From assembly GCA_002403205.1 (NCBI GenBank), contig DHHJ01000022.1, forward strand, positions 1 through 64,000: 64,000 nucleotides of DNA, read 5' to 3'. This DNA comes from Anaerolineaceae bacterium UBA4775. Lineage in GTDB: Bacteria > Chloroflexota > Anaerolineae > Anaerolineales > Anaerolineaceae. The position numbers and the translations under genes are program-made. How positions within the stretch are numbered: the stretch's first letter is position 1; each line of letters opens with the position of its first letter. The notes under the pieces were generated by a model that saw only the letters and a list, made by a program, of their open reading frames with translations, was not told the origin of the DNA and searched no databases. This document shows, one piece after another, positions 1 to 8,046 of this stretch.

Positions 1-11
1 AATATGGAAAT

Positions 12-407
12 ATGATACAGTATCCCTATGATTATCGCTGTCAGTCCTGCAAAAACCGCTTTGAGCTTTACCTGACCTATGAAGAGTATGATCACAAGCA
101 GGTGTTGTGCCCTGAATGTGGGAGCGACCAGGTCACCAGGCGGATCGGCAGGATCCGCATTGCCAAATCTGAGGACCGCCGCATCGAGGACATGGTTGAC
201 CCCTCTCAATTGGCTGGTATCGAAGATGATCCCAAAGCGCTGGGCCGATTAATGCGCAAAATGGGTGATGAGTTGGGTGAAGATACCGGCCCCGAGTTTG
301 ATGAAGTGGTCTCCCGGCTGGAAAAAGGGCAGGACCCCGAGCAAATCGAACGGGAACTGCCAGATTTTGGTGAAGGTTTATCCGATCCTGGGGATTTTGA
401 CGACTGA
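12..407 (+). CDS. FmdB-family zinc ribbon protein
   Basis: Small protein (131 aa) with an N-terminal zinc ribbon: CQSC (C10/C13) and CPEC (C33/C36) form two knuckles expected to bind one zinc ion. This matches the FmdB/putative regulatory protein family, whose members share the opening pattern Y-x-Y-x-C-x-x-C. The remaining two thirds is acidic, Asp/Glu/Gly-rich and probably flexible. A DNA- or RNA-related regulatory role is often assumed for the family but not established. The gene is convergent with the next one, and only 2 bp separate the two stop codons. The ATG at 12 has little visible upstream sequence, so the start is likely but not proven. Confidence 0.85.
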   Translation: MIQYPYDYRCQSCKNRFELYLTYEEYDHKQVLCPECGSDQVTRRIGRIRIAKSEDRRIEDMVDPSQLAGIEDDPKALGRLMRKMGDELGEDTGPEFDEVVSRLEKGQDPEQIERELPDFGEGLSDPGDFDD

Positions 408-409
408 CC

Positions 410-1708
410 TCAGGGGTGAAGTAGTTGTAAAAGGGCATCGTAGGATGTCACCCATGCAATTGCATTGAGAAAATCTGCCAGCTCGTCGTATTGGGCGCGC
501 AATGCCTGCACGGCCGGACCGACCGGGTCTTCACCGGCGGCACCCCCGTCAGGATCGGCACTGTATGCGCCGTGAAAGGCAAAGTAGGCCTGGTTGAGTT
601 TGCGGATGGGAAATCCATTATCCCAAAAGACCTGCCGGCGTGCCTCCATGTAGGCCTCGGCACCTTTAACGTCACCTTCAGCCAGCAAGCGGTCTGTTTC
701 AATGCGGGTTTGGCGCATTTCAGCTTGGAAGTTAAATGCTACCTGCCCAGCTTGTGTTTCTGGCTGTGCCGGGGAAGCGTCCACATGTGCCGGGAGAGGT
801 TCGGGCGGCAGATGAGCGGGGTAATACTTCGCCAGGATCAGCCTCGCCAGCTCCTCACCGGCCAGGGTAGCGGCCGTCTCGTTGATGGTGCGCAGTTGAT
901 CGCTGGTCAGGTAGTTCATCCCGAGGGGACGCAGGGTGAGGTAGTTATGCACCCACTCGTGGGCGACGATCTCGGTCAGCCAGACCAGGTTGGCGGACTG
1001 CATGACCATGGTGGGGTAACTACCGATGCCGCCGATAGGCACCACCAGGGCGGCATGGTCCAGCTCAGTGAAAATTGTTCCCTCGAGCTGATCTTTCAGA
1101 TCGACGGTTAAGCCGGGTTCAAGAGAGATTTCGTAAGCCCGGCGGATCTCGGTGCGGGGGGAAACCACCAGCGATTGGGGGATATCGCTGACCTGGTACA
1201 GGGAAGGCGGGAAGGCCTGCCCCAATAAACCAAGCCCGCTCTCGACGATGATATCCATCAGCTGGTTTTGAAGCACCGCTTCAGCCAGGGGTGCCAATGA
1301 CTCCAGGAGTGTGCCCTCGGCCTGCAATGCTGCGTGCAATGAATGGCTGGCCTCACCGGGTGCGGAGATGTCGGGATTGGTGTACACATCCAGGAGTTCC
1401 GCATTTAGGGTCTGCACCCGCTGGACCTGGTCGAGGTAGTCCAGCACAAGCTGCGATTGGGCTTCTGGCGTCATGAATTTTTCAAGGCTCAGCCCCCATC
1501 CGGTTAGTTTGGCAGCTATCGCTTCCAGCGTCCAGATGCTGAAATCAAATTCGATCGGGCGCGTGTAAGCACGCACCTGCGACGCCAGCCCAGCCGGGGG
1601 GATAGCTGAACCCACCAGCAAGAAGGTCAGGCCAGTGATCAGGACGGAAATCCGAACAATACGCCAGGACCCATTAATGGCCTGACGGAGTTTTGACTTG
1701 AAGTCCAT
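410..1708 (-). CDS. Membrane-anchored putative zinc metalloprotease (HExxH)
   Basis: Protein of 432 aa with an N-terminal signal anchor (about residues 18-42) and an otherwise extracytoplasmic domain. The clearest motif is HEWVH (H250-H254) followed 23 residues later by E277 in INETAA. This is the spacing of gluzincin-type zinc proteases, where the two His and the later Glu bind zinc and E251 is catalytic. I do not recognise a named family. The substrate is unknown; a role in cell-surface protein or peptide processing is an inference. The gene lies head-to-head with a site-2-protease gene and is convergent with the FmdB gene. A cytoplasmic role is unlikely given the hydrophobic N-terminus. 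Confidence 0.7.
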   Translation of the reverse strand: MDFKSKLRQAINGSWRIVRISVLITGLTFLLVGSAIPPAGLASQVRAYTRPIEFDFSIWTLEAIAAKLTGWGLSLEKFMTPEAQSQLVLDYLDQVQRVQTLNAELLDVYTNPDISAPGEASHSLHAALQAEGTLLESLAPLAEAVLQNQLMDIIVESGLGLLGQAFPPSLYQVSDIPQSLVVSPRTEIRRAYEISLEPGLTVDLKDQLEGTIFTELDHAALVVPIGGIGSYPTMVMQSANLVWLTEIVAHEWVHNYLTLRPLGMNYLTSDQLRTINETAATLAGEELARLILAKYYPAHLPPEPLPAHVDASPAQPETQAGQVAFNFQAEMRQTRIETDRLLAEGDVKGAEAYMEARRQVFWDNGFPIRKLNQAYFAFHGAYSADPDGGAAGEDPVGPAVQALRAQYDELADFLNAIAWVTSYDALLQLLHP

Positions 1709-1742
1709 ATTTGGATTTTAGCACATCACGCCAGGGGAAGAG

Positions 1743-1748
1743 TATAAT
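1743..1748 (+). promoter_or_regulatory. Candidate -10 box for the site-2 protease operon
   Basis: A perfect TATAAT lies in the short gap between the divergent protease genes. No good -35 hexamer is visible at 16-18 bp upstream, so this is a plausible but unproven promoter. It would start transcription near 1755, about 85 nt before the preferred ATG. Confidence 0.4.
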
Positions 1749-1840
1749 CCCGTGACGGCCTTTATTTGGCAGTGTATGGTTTAATTAAACCCATTGTCGG
1801 ATGCCGCATGAATTGCTCTACACAGAGATCGGATGAAACT

Positions 1841-3061
1841 ATGTCAGGAATGGCTGAAGCAAATTTGCCGGTAGACACCCAGGACATCACCCGGATTGTG
1901 AATCGATATTTCACCATCGAAAGCGTAACCACCGGGGGCGCACGCCACGGCTTCCATGTGCGGTATGACGGTCTGCTCAGGATGGCGGACAGCGAAAGAG
2001 CCTACGACCAGCTCTCGGACGAGCTAAAACCGATGGGCCTGATGCCGCTGTTCAGGTTGAGCAGCGGCCAGCAATTCATCCTGGTCATCGACCAGCGCCC
2101 GGAACCAAAGATCGGGCCGGTGTGGGTCAATCTCCTTTTATTTGTGCTCACCGTCCTCAGCGTGCTGTTCACTGGCGCCCAATTCGGGAACGTTGACGCC
2201 AATGCCCTCACTGTAAGTTCACTGGGCGGCCTGGTGCGCCTGGTGCTGAGCGGATGGCCTTTTGCGGTCAGCTTACTGGGCATTTTGTTGGCACATGAGT
2301 TCGGTCACTACCTGGTGGGGCGCTCACGCGGTGTGCGGGTGACCTTGCCGTATTTCATTCCCTTCCCGCTGAGTGCGTTTGGCACGATGGGCGCCTTTAT
2401 CAGCATGAAGGAGACCCCCAAGAACAAAAAACACATGCTGGAAATCGGCATCGCCGGGCCATTGATCGGGTTACTGGTCACCATACCTGTGCTGTTGATC
2501 GGCCTGAATCTTTCCACTGTAGGGCCAATCGCAGCAGAAATGCCAGAGGGGAATGTTCAATTCTTGGAGGGCAACTCAGTGATCTATTTGCTGGCAAAGT
2601 ATGTCACCTTTGGGGAGTGGCTTCCCCAGCCTGCCTCATATGGCAACACCGCCCCGGCGTTGTATTGGCTGCAATACTTCTTTACGGGCAGGCCGCTGCC
2701 GCTGGGCGGTTTGGATGTTCAGATTCACCCCGTGGCCTGGGCCGGATGGGCAGGTCTGTTTGTCACAGCGATCAACCTCATCCCAGCCGGGCAGCTGGAT
2801 GGCGGTCATATCCTTTATATGCTGCTGGGCCGGGAGAAGGCACGCAAGGTTTACCCGGTCATCCTGGGTGCACTGATCTTGTTGGGTTTTGCCTGGCAGG
2901 GTTGGTGGCTGTGGGCAGCCCTGATCTTCCTGGCCGGCAAGTATTACGCTGAACCTCTCGACCAGATCACCCCGCTGGACCGCAAGCACAAGATCCTGGC
3001 GGTGGTGGCCCTGGTGATCTTCTTTCTCATTTTTATCCCGGTTCCATTGGTGGTGATTTGA
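1841..3061 (+). CDS. Site-2 protease family (M50) membrane metalloprotease
   Basis: Intramembrane zinc protease of the M50 family. Seen: several hydrophobic segments; HEFGH at residues 152-156 (the zinc/catalytic motif inside a membrane helix); and, near the C-terminus, the NLIPAGQLDGGH motif that supplies the third zinc ligand (Asp). Length (406 aa) and the soluble N-terminal domain resemble the bacterial/plastid EGY-like branch rather than short RseP-type enzymes with PDZ domains; no PDZ is evident. Such enzymes cleave substrates within the membrane, often to release regulators; the substrate here is unknown. The frame is open upstream to a TTG at 1766, but ATG 1841 has a GGA-type ribosome site 8 bp away and fits the start of the conserved domain. 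The stop overlaps the next start by 1 bp. Confidence 0.85.
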   Translation: MSGMAEANLPVDTQDITRIVNRYFTIESVTTGGARHGFHVRYDGLLRMADSERAYDQLSDELKPMGLMPLFRLSSGQQFILVIDQRPEPKIGPVWVNLLLFVLTVLSVLFTGAQFGNVDANALTVSSLGGLVRLVLSGWPFAVSLLGILLAHEFGHYLVGRSRGVRVTLPYFIPFPLSAFGTMGAFISMKETPKNKKHMLEIGIAGPLIGLLVTIPVLLIGLNLSTVGPIAAEMPEGNVQFLEGNSVIYLLAKYVTFGEWLPQPASYGNTAPALYWLQYFFTGRPLPLGGLDVQIHPVAWAGWAGLFVTAINLIPAGQLDGGHILYMLLGREKARKVYPVILGALILLGFAWQGWWLWAALIFLAGKYYAEPLDQITPLDRKHKILAVVALVIFFLIFIPVPLVVI

Positions 3062-4506
3062 TGATCAAGGCTTTACCAATGTCAACATCCAGAAAACCTT
3101 TACTTTTGCTGATTGGGGCGCTGCTCCTATTGGCCGTCCTCACAGGCTGTGCGCCCGAGGTCAGCCCAGCAGAAGACCCACCCGCAGCGACGGAGGCTTT
3201 CACCCCCGAACCGACCCGGACGAAAACTTTGCCGCCAGAACTGACTGCCACACCAACAGAACCCATTGGTCTGCAGATCGAACCGGATGACCTGGCTGAT
3301 CGGGTTGTCCGATTTGCCCATCCCTGGGTTGGCGAACCCGCACAAACATTGGAAGACCTAGCCAGGGAATTTTCCCTGACCAACCCCTGGCAGATCTGGG
3401 TTGAAGTGTATGCCCACGGTGGAGAAACGGCACTTCTCCAGGCGTTGCAATCTGACCGGGCAGCGGGAGAGGAAGAGCCAGACCTGATTGCTGCTGTCCC
3501 CTACCTTGTTGCAGACGTGAACGGCGAAGACGCTTTGGTAGACTTACGCCCTTACTTTGATGACCCAACCTGGGGCTTTGACCCGGACAGCCAAGCGGAC
3601 ATCCCGGAGGTGTACCTGCAACCCTTTACCCGCTCAGATCGGATCACGGCATTGCCCCTGGCACCGCAGGCAACGGTGTTATTCTACAACCGCACCTGGG
3701 GCCAAGAGCTGGGTTTTTCAAGCTCTCCCGCAGATTTAGAAACCTTCAAGCGGCAAATTTGTGATGCCACCTTTGCCAACTGGCAGAATGAAACCCGGCA
3801 AAACGGCACTGGTGGATGGCTGATTAACCTGGACCCGGCCGTTCTGGCCTCCTGGTATTATGCCTTTGAAGGCGTTCTGCCTGATGAGGGCATCCCCAGT
3901 TTCAACAATGACTTCGGCCAGGCAGCTTTTGGCTATCTTTGGGATCTCAGGTCTCAGGGGTGTTCCTGGTTTGGTTTACAGCCTGAGCCCTATCCCTATT
4001 TTGGTAATCGGCTGGCGCTGGTGTACGCGGGCAGGCTGGACCTGGTCCCCGTTCAAGCGCAATGGATGGAAGCACTTGGAAGTGAAGACGAATGGGAAGT
4101 GCTCGGTTTTCCCGGGTCGGCAAGCGAGACGATGCTGGTGTCTGGACCCGGGTTGACCCTCATCGCCGACACGCCTGAAAATGAGCTGGCCGCCTGGCTG
4201 TTTGCCAAATTCCTGCTGGAACCGGAATCACAGGCCAGGCTCGTGCGCAGCTTGTTCTCTTTGCCGGTGCGCACATCTGCCATGGACTTACTGACGGATT
4301 TTAGGACAGATTATCCCCAATGGGCGCAAGGCGCAGAACTGGCCACCTCTGCGAGCGCCCTGCCAGCCTCTGAGGAATGGGGAGTGGCGCAATGGGGGCT
4401 CCAGGATGCCGTTTACCGGATTTTGCTGGACGAGACTGGCGAAATCACCCCGATTCTTGAACAATTGGACGAATTGGTCCTCGAATTGGCCGGGGAAAGG
4501 CCTTGA
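3061..4506 (+). CDS. Extracellular solute-binding lipoprotein (sugar-type)
   Basis: Lipoprotein of 481 aa with a basic/hydrophobic signal peptide ending in the lipobox LTGC, followed by a Pro/Thr-rich linker of the kind that tethers binding proteins to the membrane. The mature part (about residues 70-480) has the composition and layout of family 1 extracellular solute-binding proteins (maltose/oligosaccharide type), including a [13 protein letters not shown] early strand and the C-terminal [10 protein letters not shown] helix common in this group. No ABC permease or ATPase gene is adjacent, so its transporter partner, if any, lies elsewhere. It overlaps the upstream stop and the downstream rnhA start by 1 bp each, which suggests translational coupling. 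Ligand not predictable. Confidence 0.75.
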   Translation: MIKALPMSTSRKPLLLLIGALLLLAVLTGCAPEVSPAEDPPAATEAFTPEPTRTKTLPPELTATPTEPIGLQIEPDDLADRVVRFAHPWVGEPAQTLEDLAREFSLTNPWQIWVEVYAHGGETALLQALQSDRAAGEEEPDLIAAVPYLVADVNGEDALVDLRPYFDDPTWGFDPDSQADIPEVYLQPFTRSDRITALPLAPQATVLFYNRTWGQELGFSSSPADLETFKRQICDATFANWQNETRQNGTGGWLINLDPAVLASWYYAFEGVLPDEGIPSFNNDFGQAAFGYLWDLRSQGCSWFGLQPEPYPYFGNRLALVYAGRLDLVPVQAQWMEALGSEDEWEVLGFPGSASETMLVSGPGLTLIADTPENELAAWLFAKFLLEPESQARLVRSLFSLPVRTSAMDLLTDFRTDYPQWAQGAELATSASALPASEEWGVAQWGLQDAVYRILLDETGEITPILEQLDELVLELAGERP

Positions 4507-4940
4507 TGGCTGGAAAACCTGAAGTGACGATCTACACCGATGGTGCCTGTACCGGGAACCCTGGACCTGGCGGTTGGGGGGCGCTTTTGCGTTACGGGGT
4601 GCACGAAAAGGCGATTTCGGGCGGAGAAGTGGACACCACCAACAACCGCATGGAGTTACGGGCCGCCCTGGAGGCATTGCGCGCGCTGGAAGAGCCCTGC
4701 CGGGTGACATTGTTCACCGATTCGCGCTATCTGAAACAGGGCATCACCGAGTGGCTGCCGAACTGGAAGCGGCGCAACTGGCGCCGCAAGGGGGGAGAAT
4801 TGGCCAATGTAGATCTGTGGATGAAATTAGATGAAGAAATCGCCCGCCACGAAATCCATTGGCGCTGGGTTAGGGGGCACGCGGGAAATGTCTTCAACGA
4901 GCGGGTTGACCAATTGGCACGCAAAGCCATCCCGAAATAA
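4506..4940 (+). CDS. rnhA: Ribonuclease HI
   Basis: Cytoplasmic endonuclease that degrades the RNA strand of RNA/DNA hybrids (R-loops, primers). All catalytic residues of type 1 RNase H are visible: D12 in YTDGAC, E50 in NNRMEL, D72 in FTDSRY and D135 near the end, plus H125 in the VRGHAG loop. The basic handle ([10 protein letters not shown], about residues 86-95) used for substrate binding is present, so this is the E. coli RnhA-like rather than the handle-less type. At 144 aa it is normal length. It shares a 1 bp stop/start overlap with the upstream binding-protein gene, an unusual but probably incidental operon partner. Confidence 0.95.
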   Translation: MAGKPEVTIYTDGACTGNPGPGGWGALLRYGVHEKAISGGEVDTTNNRMELRAALEALRALEEPCRVTLFTDSRYLKQGITEWLPNWKRRNWRRKGGELANVDLWMKLDEEIARHEIHWRWVRGHAGNVFNERVDQLARKAIPK

Positions 4941-4956
4941 TCAACAATCTGGCTAG

Positions 4957-4986
4957 CCCGGCAAGAGGATTGCCAGGGTTATTTTT
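4957..4986 (+). terminator. Intrinsic terminator after rnhA
   Basis: An inverted repeat (CCCGGCAA / TTGCCAGGG with one bulged base, 5 nt loop) is followed by TTATTTTT, 16 bp downstream of the rnhA stop. It closes the 1.8-4.9 kb operon and separates it from the histidine kinase gene. Confidence 0.75.
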
Positions 4987-5127
4987 CAATGTTATATTAT
5001 CAATTAAGCACGAATACAAGCGCAATGAAGGCTGTTTGTGTCTGTTGATTATGCAAAACACACCTTTTATTGCATTCTGAAAGATAATTAACATGGATGC
5101 GATTTTTTAAGGGATAGAGAAACCCCC

Positions 5128-7194
5128 ATGTTTCGTTGGATTTCTTCCAATCGGTTTGTTTACCAGCTGATGCTGGTATTTATCCTGTTCACCCTGGCGA
5201 CGGTGATCGTTTTAGGCATCCCTGTGTTGATATTACTTAACCAGCAGGCCGAGTCGCAGATGCAGGCTGTATTGGAACGGGCCAGCCAGACCACAGCCGC
5301 GCTTTACGAAAATAAGCTCAGCCAGTTGAGCGATCTGTCTGCATTGATTGTTGAGCGCCCCACTTTAAACCGGTTGGTGTTTGAAAGCGATGATCAGCTT
5401 GCCCTGGATCAGTATCTGGATGAATTGCTGGGTAATGCCACTGTGGATGTGGTCCTGGTGTGCCAACGGGATCAGCCGATTGGGATGGCCGGCCCAGCTG
5501 TTGCTGCGCTGTGTGCCCCACCTGTGTTCAATGTATTTTCCTTAGTGGGGGGCGAAGTATGGCTGCTGGTTGATGCACCGCTTGGGGGGCGTTCGGCAGG
5601 CAGCCATGTGATCGTTGGGCAGCGGGCGGAGTCGCTCCTGGGTGAGCTTTCCACTCAAAGCGGACTGGACTACGCCTTATTTGATGGGGAACGGTTGATT
5701 GTGGCCACCGAACGCATTTGGGAGAGCACATCCCGGGCGGATCTCACACCTGAGGCGGAGGATTACCCATTATTGGCATTGAGCGGGGAAAGCCCGCGCA
5801 GGACCACCCACATGGCAGGCGTGATCCCTTTACCTGGAGAGCATGGGTTCACTTTGGTCGGTTTGCTGGACATCACAGCAGTGCACAGCCTCAGCAACAA
5901 TGTGCAAAGGGTGATCCTCGCAACCTTGGTCATGGTCAGTTTAGCCAGTGTGGGTGTCGCTTACCTGGTGTCGCGCCGAATCAGCCAGCCGTTAAACAGG
6001 CTGGCTCGGTCAGCAGCAGCTTTACGGGAGGGCGATCTCTCTACGGCGTTGCCAGCTGACAACCAAGTGTGGGAAATTGACCAGTTGACCAACGCCCTGG
6101 AGGATGCCAGGGTCAGCCTGAAACATTCCCTTGAGCGCCTTAAGCTCGAAAAGGATTGGATAGAAAACCTGATGAACGCGGTGGTTGAGGGGTTGCTGGC
6201 AATTGACGAGCATCAGCGTATCACTTTTGCCAGTGAAGCGATCGAAAAGATCGTTGGGGTCAGGCTGGCCTTGATCATCGGGCGCGGGATCGATGATGTG
6301 TTCATTACGCCCTACGGGGAAGCGCTGTTCAGCCAGCAGCTCCCAACGGCAAACCAGAGCAGGCGGATCCCGGTTGTGATCAATGGGCGGGACGCTCTGC
6401 TGTCCGTCTCCGTGTCTCGGCTTGTCCCACCGGATGCGGGTGATGCATCCCGGGCATTGGTGCTCCGGGATGTAACCGATGAAGAACGTATCCATCGTTT
6501 AATTGGGGAATTTTTAGCCAACATCACCCATGAATTCCGAACGCCCCTGACGGCTCTTTCCGCTTCGGTGGAGCTGCTGGTGGATCAACTGCCCAGCCTA
6601 TCTGCGTCGGAGATTGAGCACCTGCTGCATGCGCTCAATGTTGGCATCGTTGACCTGCAGGCACTGATCGACAACCTGATCGAAGCTGCCAGCATCGAAG
6701 CAGGTCGGTTTAAGGTCAATCCACAGCCTGTGCCGCTGGGCACGATCATCGCAGATGCCATCCGTACTGTAGAGCCGATTGTATTGCGGCATGGGCTGCA
6801 CCTATTCGGGCCAGCCCAGGAGGATGATGTGATGGTGCATGCTGATCGGCGCCGGACGTGCCAAGCGCTGGTCAACATCCTTTCTAATGCCATCAAACAT
6901 AGCCCTGAAGGGAGCACCATCAGGGTGACCAGTGAGCACCTGCACAGCGCTGTGAGGATCGAGGTGCATGACCAGGGCAAAGGTGTCCCTGCTGAGCAGC
7001 GTTCGAAGCTGTTCAATCGTTTTATCACACCGGGTAATGAGGGGGATAAAAGTCAATTGGGGTTGGGCTTAGGGCTTTCGGTGGTCAAAGCGATCGTTGA
7101 AGCTCAACAGGGTGCTGTGGGATTCCGCGAAAGCGAATCTGGGGGCGCGGTGTTCTGGATTACTCTGCCTTTAGTTGAGGGGAATAACACGTGA
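5128..7194 (+). CDS. Sensor histidine kinase (HAMP-PAS-HisKA-HATPase)
   Basis: Membrane sensor kinase of 688 aa. Order: TM1 (about 15-37), an extracytoplasmic sensor region (about 40-255), TM2 (about 258-280), HAMP linker (to about 335), a PAS-like domain (about 345-455), the dimerisation/phosphoacceptor helix with HEFRTPL (H468) and an ATP-binding domain with N-box (NILSNAIKHS), G1 (DQGKGVP) and G2 (LGLGLGLS) motifs. It would autophosphorylate on H468 and pass phosphate to the regulator encoded immediately downstream (4 bp GTGA overlap). The sensor domain is not one I recognise, so the signal is unknown. The downstream ABC operon and repeat array suggest an anion-nutrition signal; this is inference. 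Confidence 0.93.
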   Translation: MFRWISSNRFVYQLMLVFILFTLATVIVLGIPVLILLNQQAESQMQAVLERASQTTAALYENKLSQLSDLSALIVERPTLNRLVFESDDQLALDQYLDELLGNATVDVVLVCQRDQPIGMAGPAVAALCAPPVFNVFSLVGGEVWLLVDAPLGGRSAGSHVIVGQRAESLLGELSTQSGLDYALFDGERLIVATERIWESTSRADLTPEAEDYPLLALSGESPRRTTHMAGVIPLPGEHGFTLVGLLDITAVHSLSNNVQRVILATLVMVSLASVGVAYLVSRRISQPLNRLARSAAALREGDLSTALPADNQVWEIDQLTNALEDARVSLKHSLERLKLEKDWIENLMNAVVEGLLAIDEHQRITFASEAIEKIVGVRLALIIGRGIDDVFITPYGEALFSQQLPTANQSRRIPVVINGRDALLSVSVSRLVPPDAGDASRALVLRDVTDEERIHRLIGEFLANITHEFRTPLTALSASVELLVDQLPSLSASEIEHLLHALNVGIVDLQALIDNLIEAASIEAGRFKVNPQPVPLGTIIADAIRTVEPIVLRHGLHLFGPAQEDDVMVHADRRRTCQALVNILSNAIKHSPEGSTIRVTSEHLHSAVRIEVHDQGKGVPAEQRSKLFNRFITPGNEGDKSQLGLGLGLSVVKAIVEAQQGAVGFRESESGGAVFWITLPLVEGNNT

Positions 7195-7880
7195 AAGCTT
7201 TAATTGTCGATGATGACCGTACACTGGCGGATTTGCTGGCCTTCACCTTGCGCAGGGAGGGGTTTGAACCGCTACTGGCCTATGATGCCCCTGGTGCAAT
7301 CAAAGCCTTTGAAAACGAAGCGCCGGATGTCATCATCGTTGACGTGAACATGCCAGGCGAGCCGGGCTTGCGGAATGGGTTTGACGTCTGCCGCAGGATC
7401 CGGAAGACATCGGATGTCCCGATTATTTTGCTGACCGTCAGGGACGATGAAGATGATATCGTTCAGGGGTTATCCCTCGGGGCGGATGATTATGTGCTCA
7501 AACCTTTCAGCCCTCGGCAACTGGTGGCCCGGGTTCAAACCGTTCTCAGGCGTGCATCAGCCGGCCGGTCACAGGAATTGGCCTCGTTTGAGTATCAGGA
7601 TGTCCTGTTTGACCCGCAACGCAGGCAGTTTACCCGCACCGGGCAGGATTCGATTACCCTGACGCGCCTGGAAGCGCGCTTGCTGCAGTATTTGATGCTC
7701 AATGCTGGCCAGGTGCTGCCAGCCGAGCACATCATCGATCATGTCTGGGGGCAGCGAAGTGGAAATACCGAAATGCTCAGGCAATTGATCCGGCGGTTGA
7801 GATTAAAGGTCGAATTGACACCTGAAGAACCGGATCTCATCACGAATTTGGCCGGTGTAGGGTATGGTTTTGGCATTTAA
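7191..7880 (+). CDS. OmpR/PhoB-family response regulator
   Basis: DNA-binding response regulator of 229 aa. The receiver domain (1-118) has the acidic pair D8/D9, phosphoacceptor D51 in IIVDVNMPG, and K104 in YVLKPF. The C-terminal winged helix (about 135-229) has the LTRLEARLL and RQLIRRLRLKVE helices typical of OmpR/PhoB proteins. The start is GTG at 7191, sharing GTGA with the kinase stop, so the pair is co-translated. Proteins of this family bind direct repeats spaced 10-11 bp. Just such an array (TTGTCAC repeats) lies 42 bp after this gene in front of the sulfate-type transporter operon, making it the likely target. Confidence 0.93.
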   Translation: MKALIVDDDRTLADLLAFTLRREGFEPLLAYDAPGAIKAFENEAPDVIIVDVNMPGEPGLRNGFDVCRRIRKTSDVPIILLTVRDDEDDIVQGLSLGADDYVLKPFSPRQLVARVQTVLRRASAGRSQELASFEYQDVLFDPQRRQFTRTGQDSITLTRLEARLLQYLMLNAGQVLPAEHIIDHVWGQRSGNTEMLRQLIRRLRLKVELTPEEPDLITNLAGVGYGFGI

Positions 7881-7921
7881 TTAAGTATCTGGCGGGAATG
7901 GGGGATGATTAATGATTAAAT

Positions 7922-7962
7922 TTGTCACGATTTTGTCACACGGTTATCACCATGCTGGTCAC
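7922..7962 (+). promoter_or_regulatory. PhoB-box-like direct-repeat array
   Basis: Three 7-bp direct repeats, TTGTCAC (7922), TTGTCAC (7933) and TTATCAC (7944), recur every 11 bp, and a fourth weaker copy TGGTCAC follows at 7956. The 7+4 bp architecture and core sequence closely resemble Pho boxes bound by PhoB-type regulators. A poor -10 (TATTCT at 7973) sits where the array would overlap the -35 region, the usual arrangement for activation by OmpR-family proteins. Regulation of the downstream ABC operon by the adjacent two-component system is inferred. Confidence 0.6.
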
Positions 7963-8046
7963 GGCAGGCAAATATTCTTAAACTGAGGCAAGTAACCCTT
8001 CACCGGGTAAATTGTGCGTTTAAATCAACCAGTTTACGAGGTCGGC

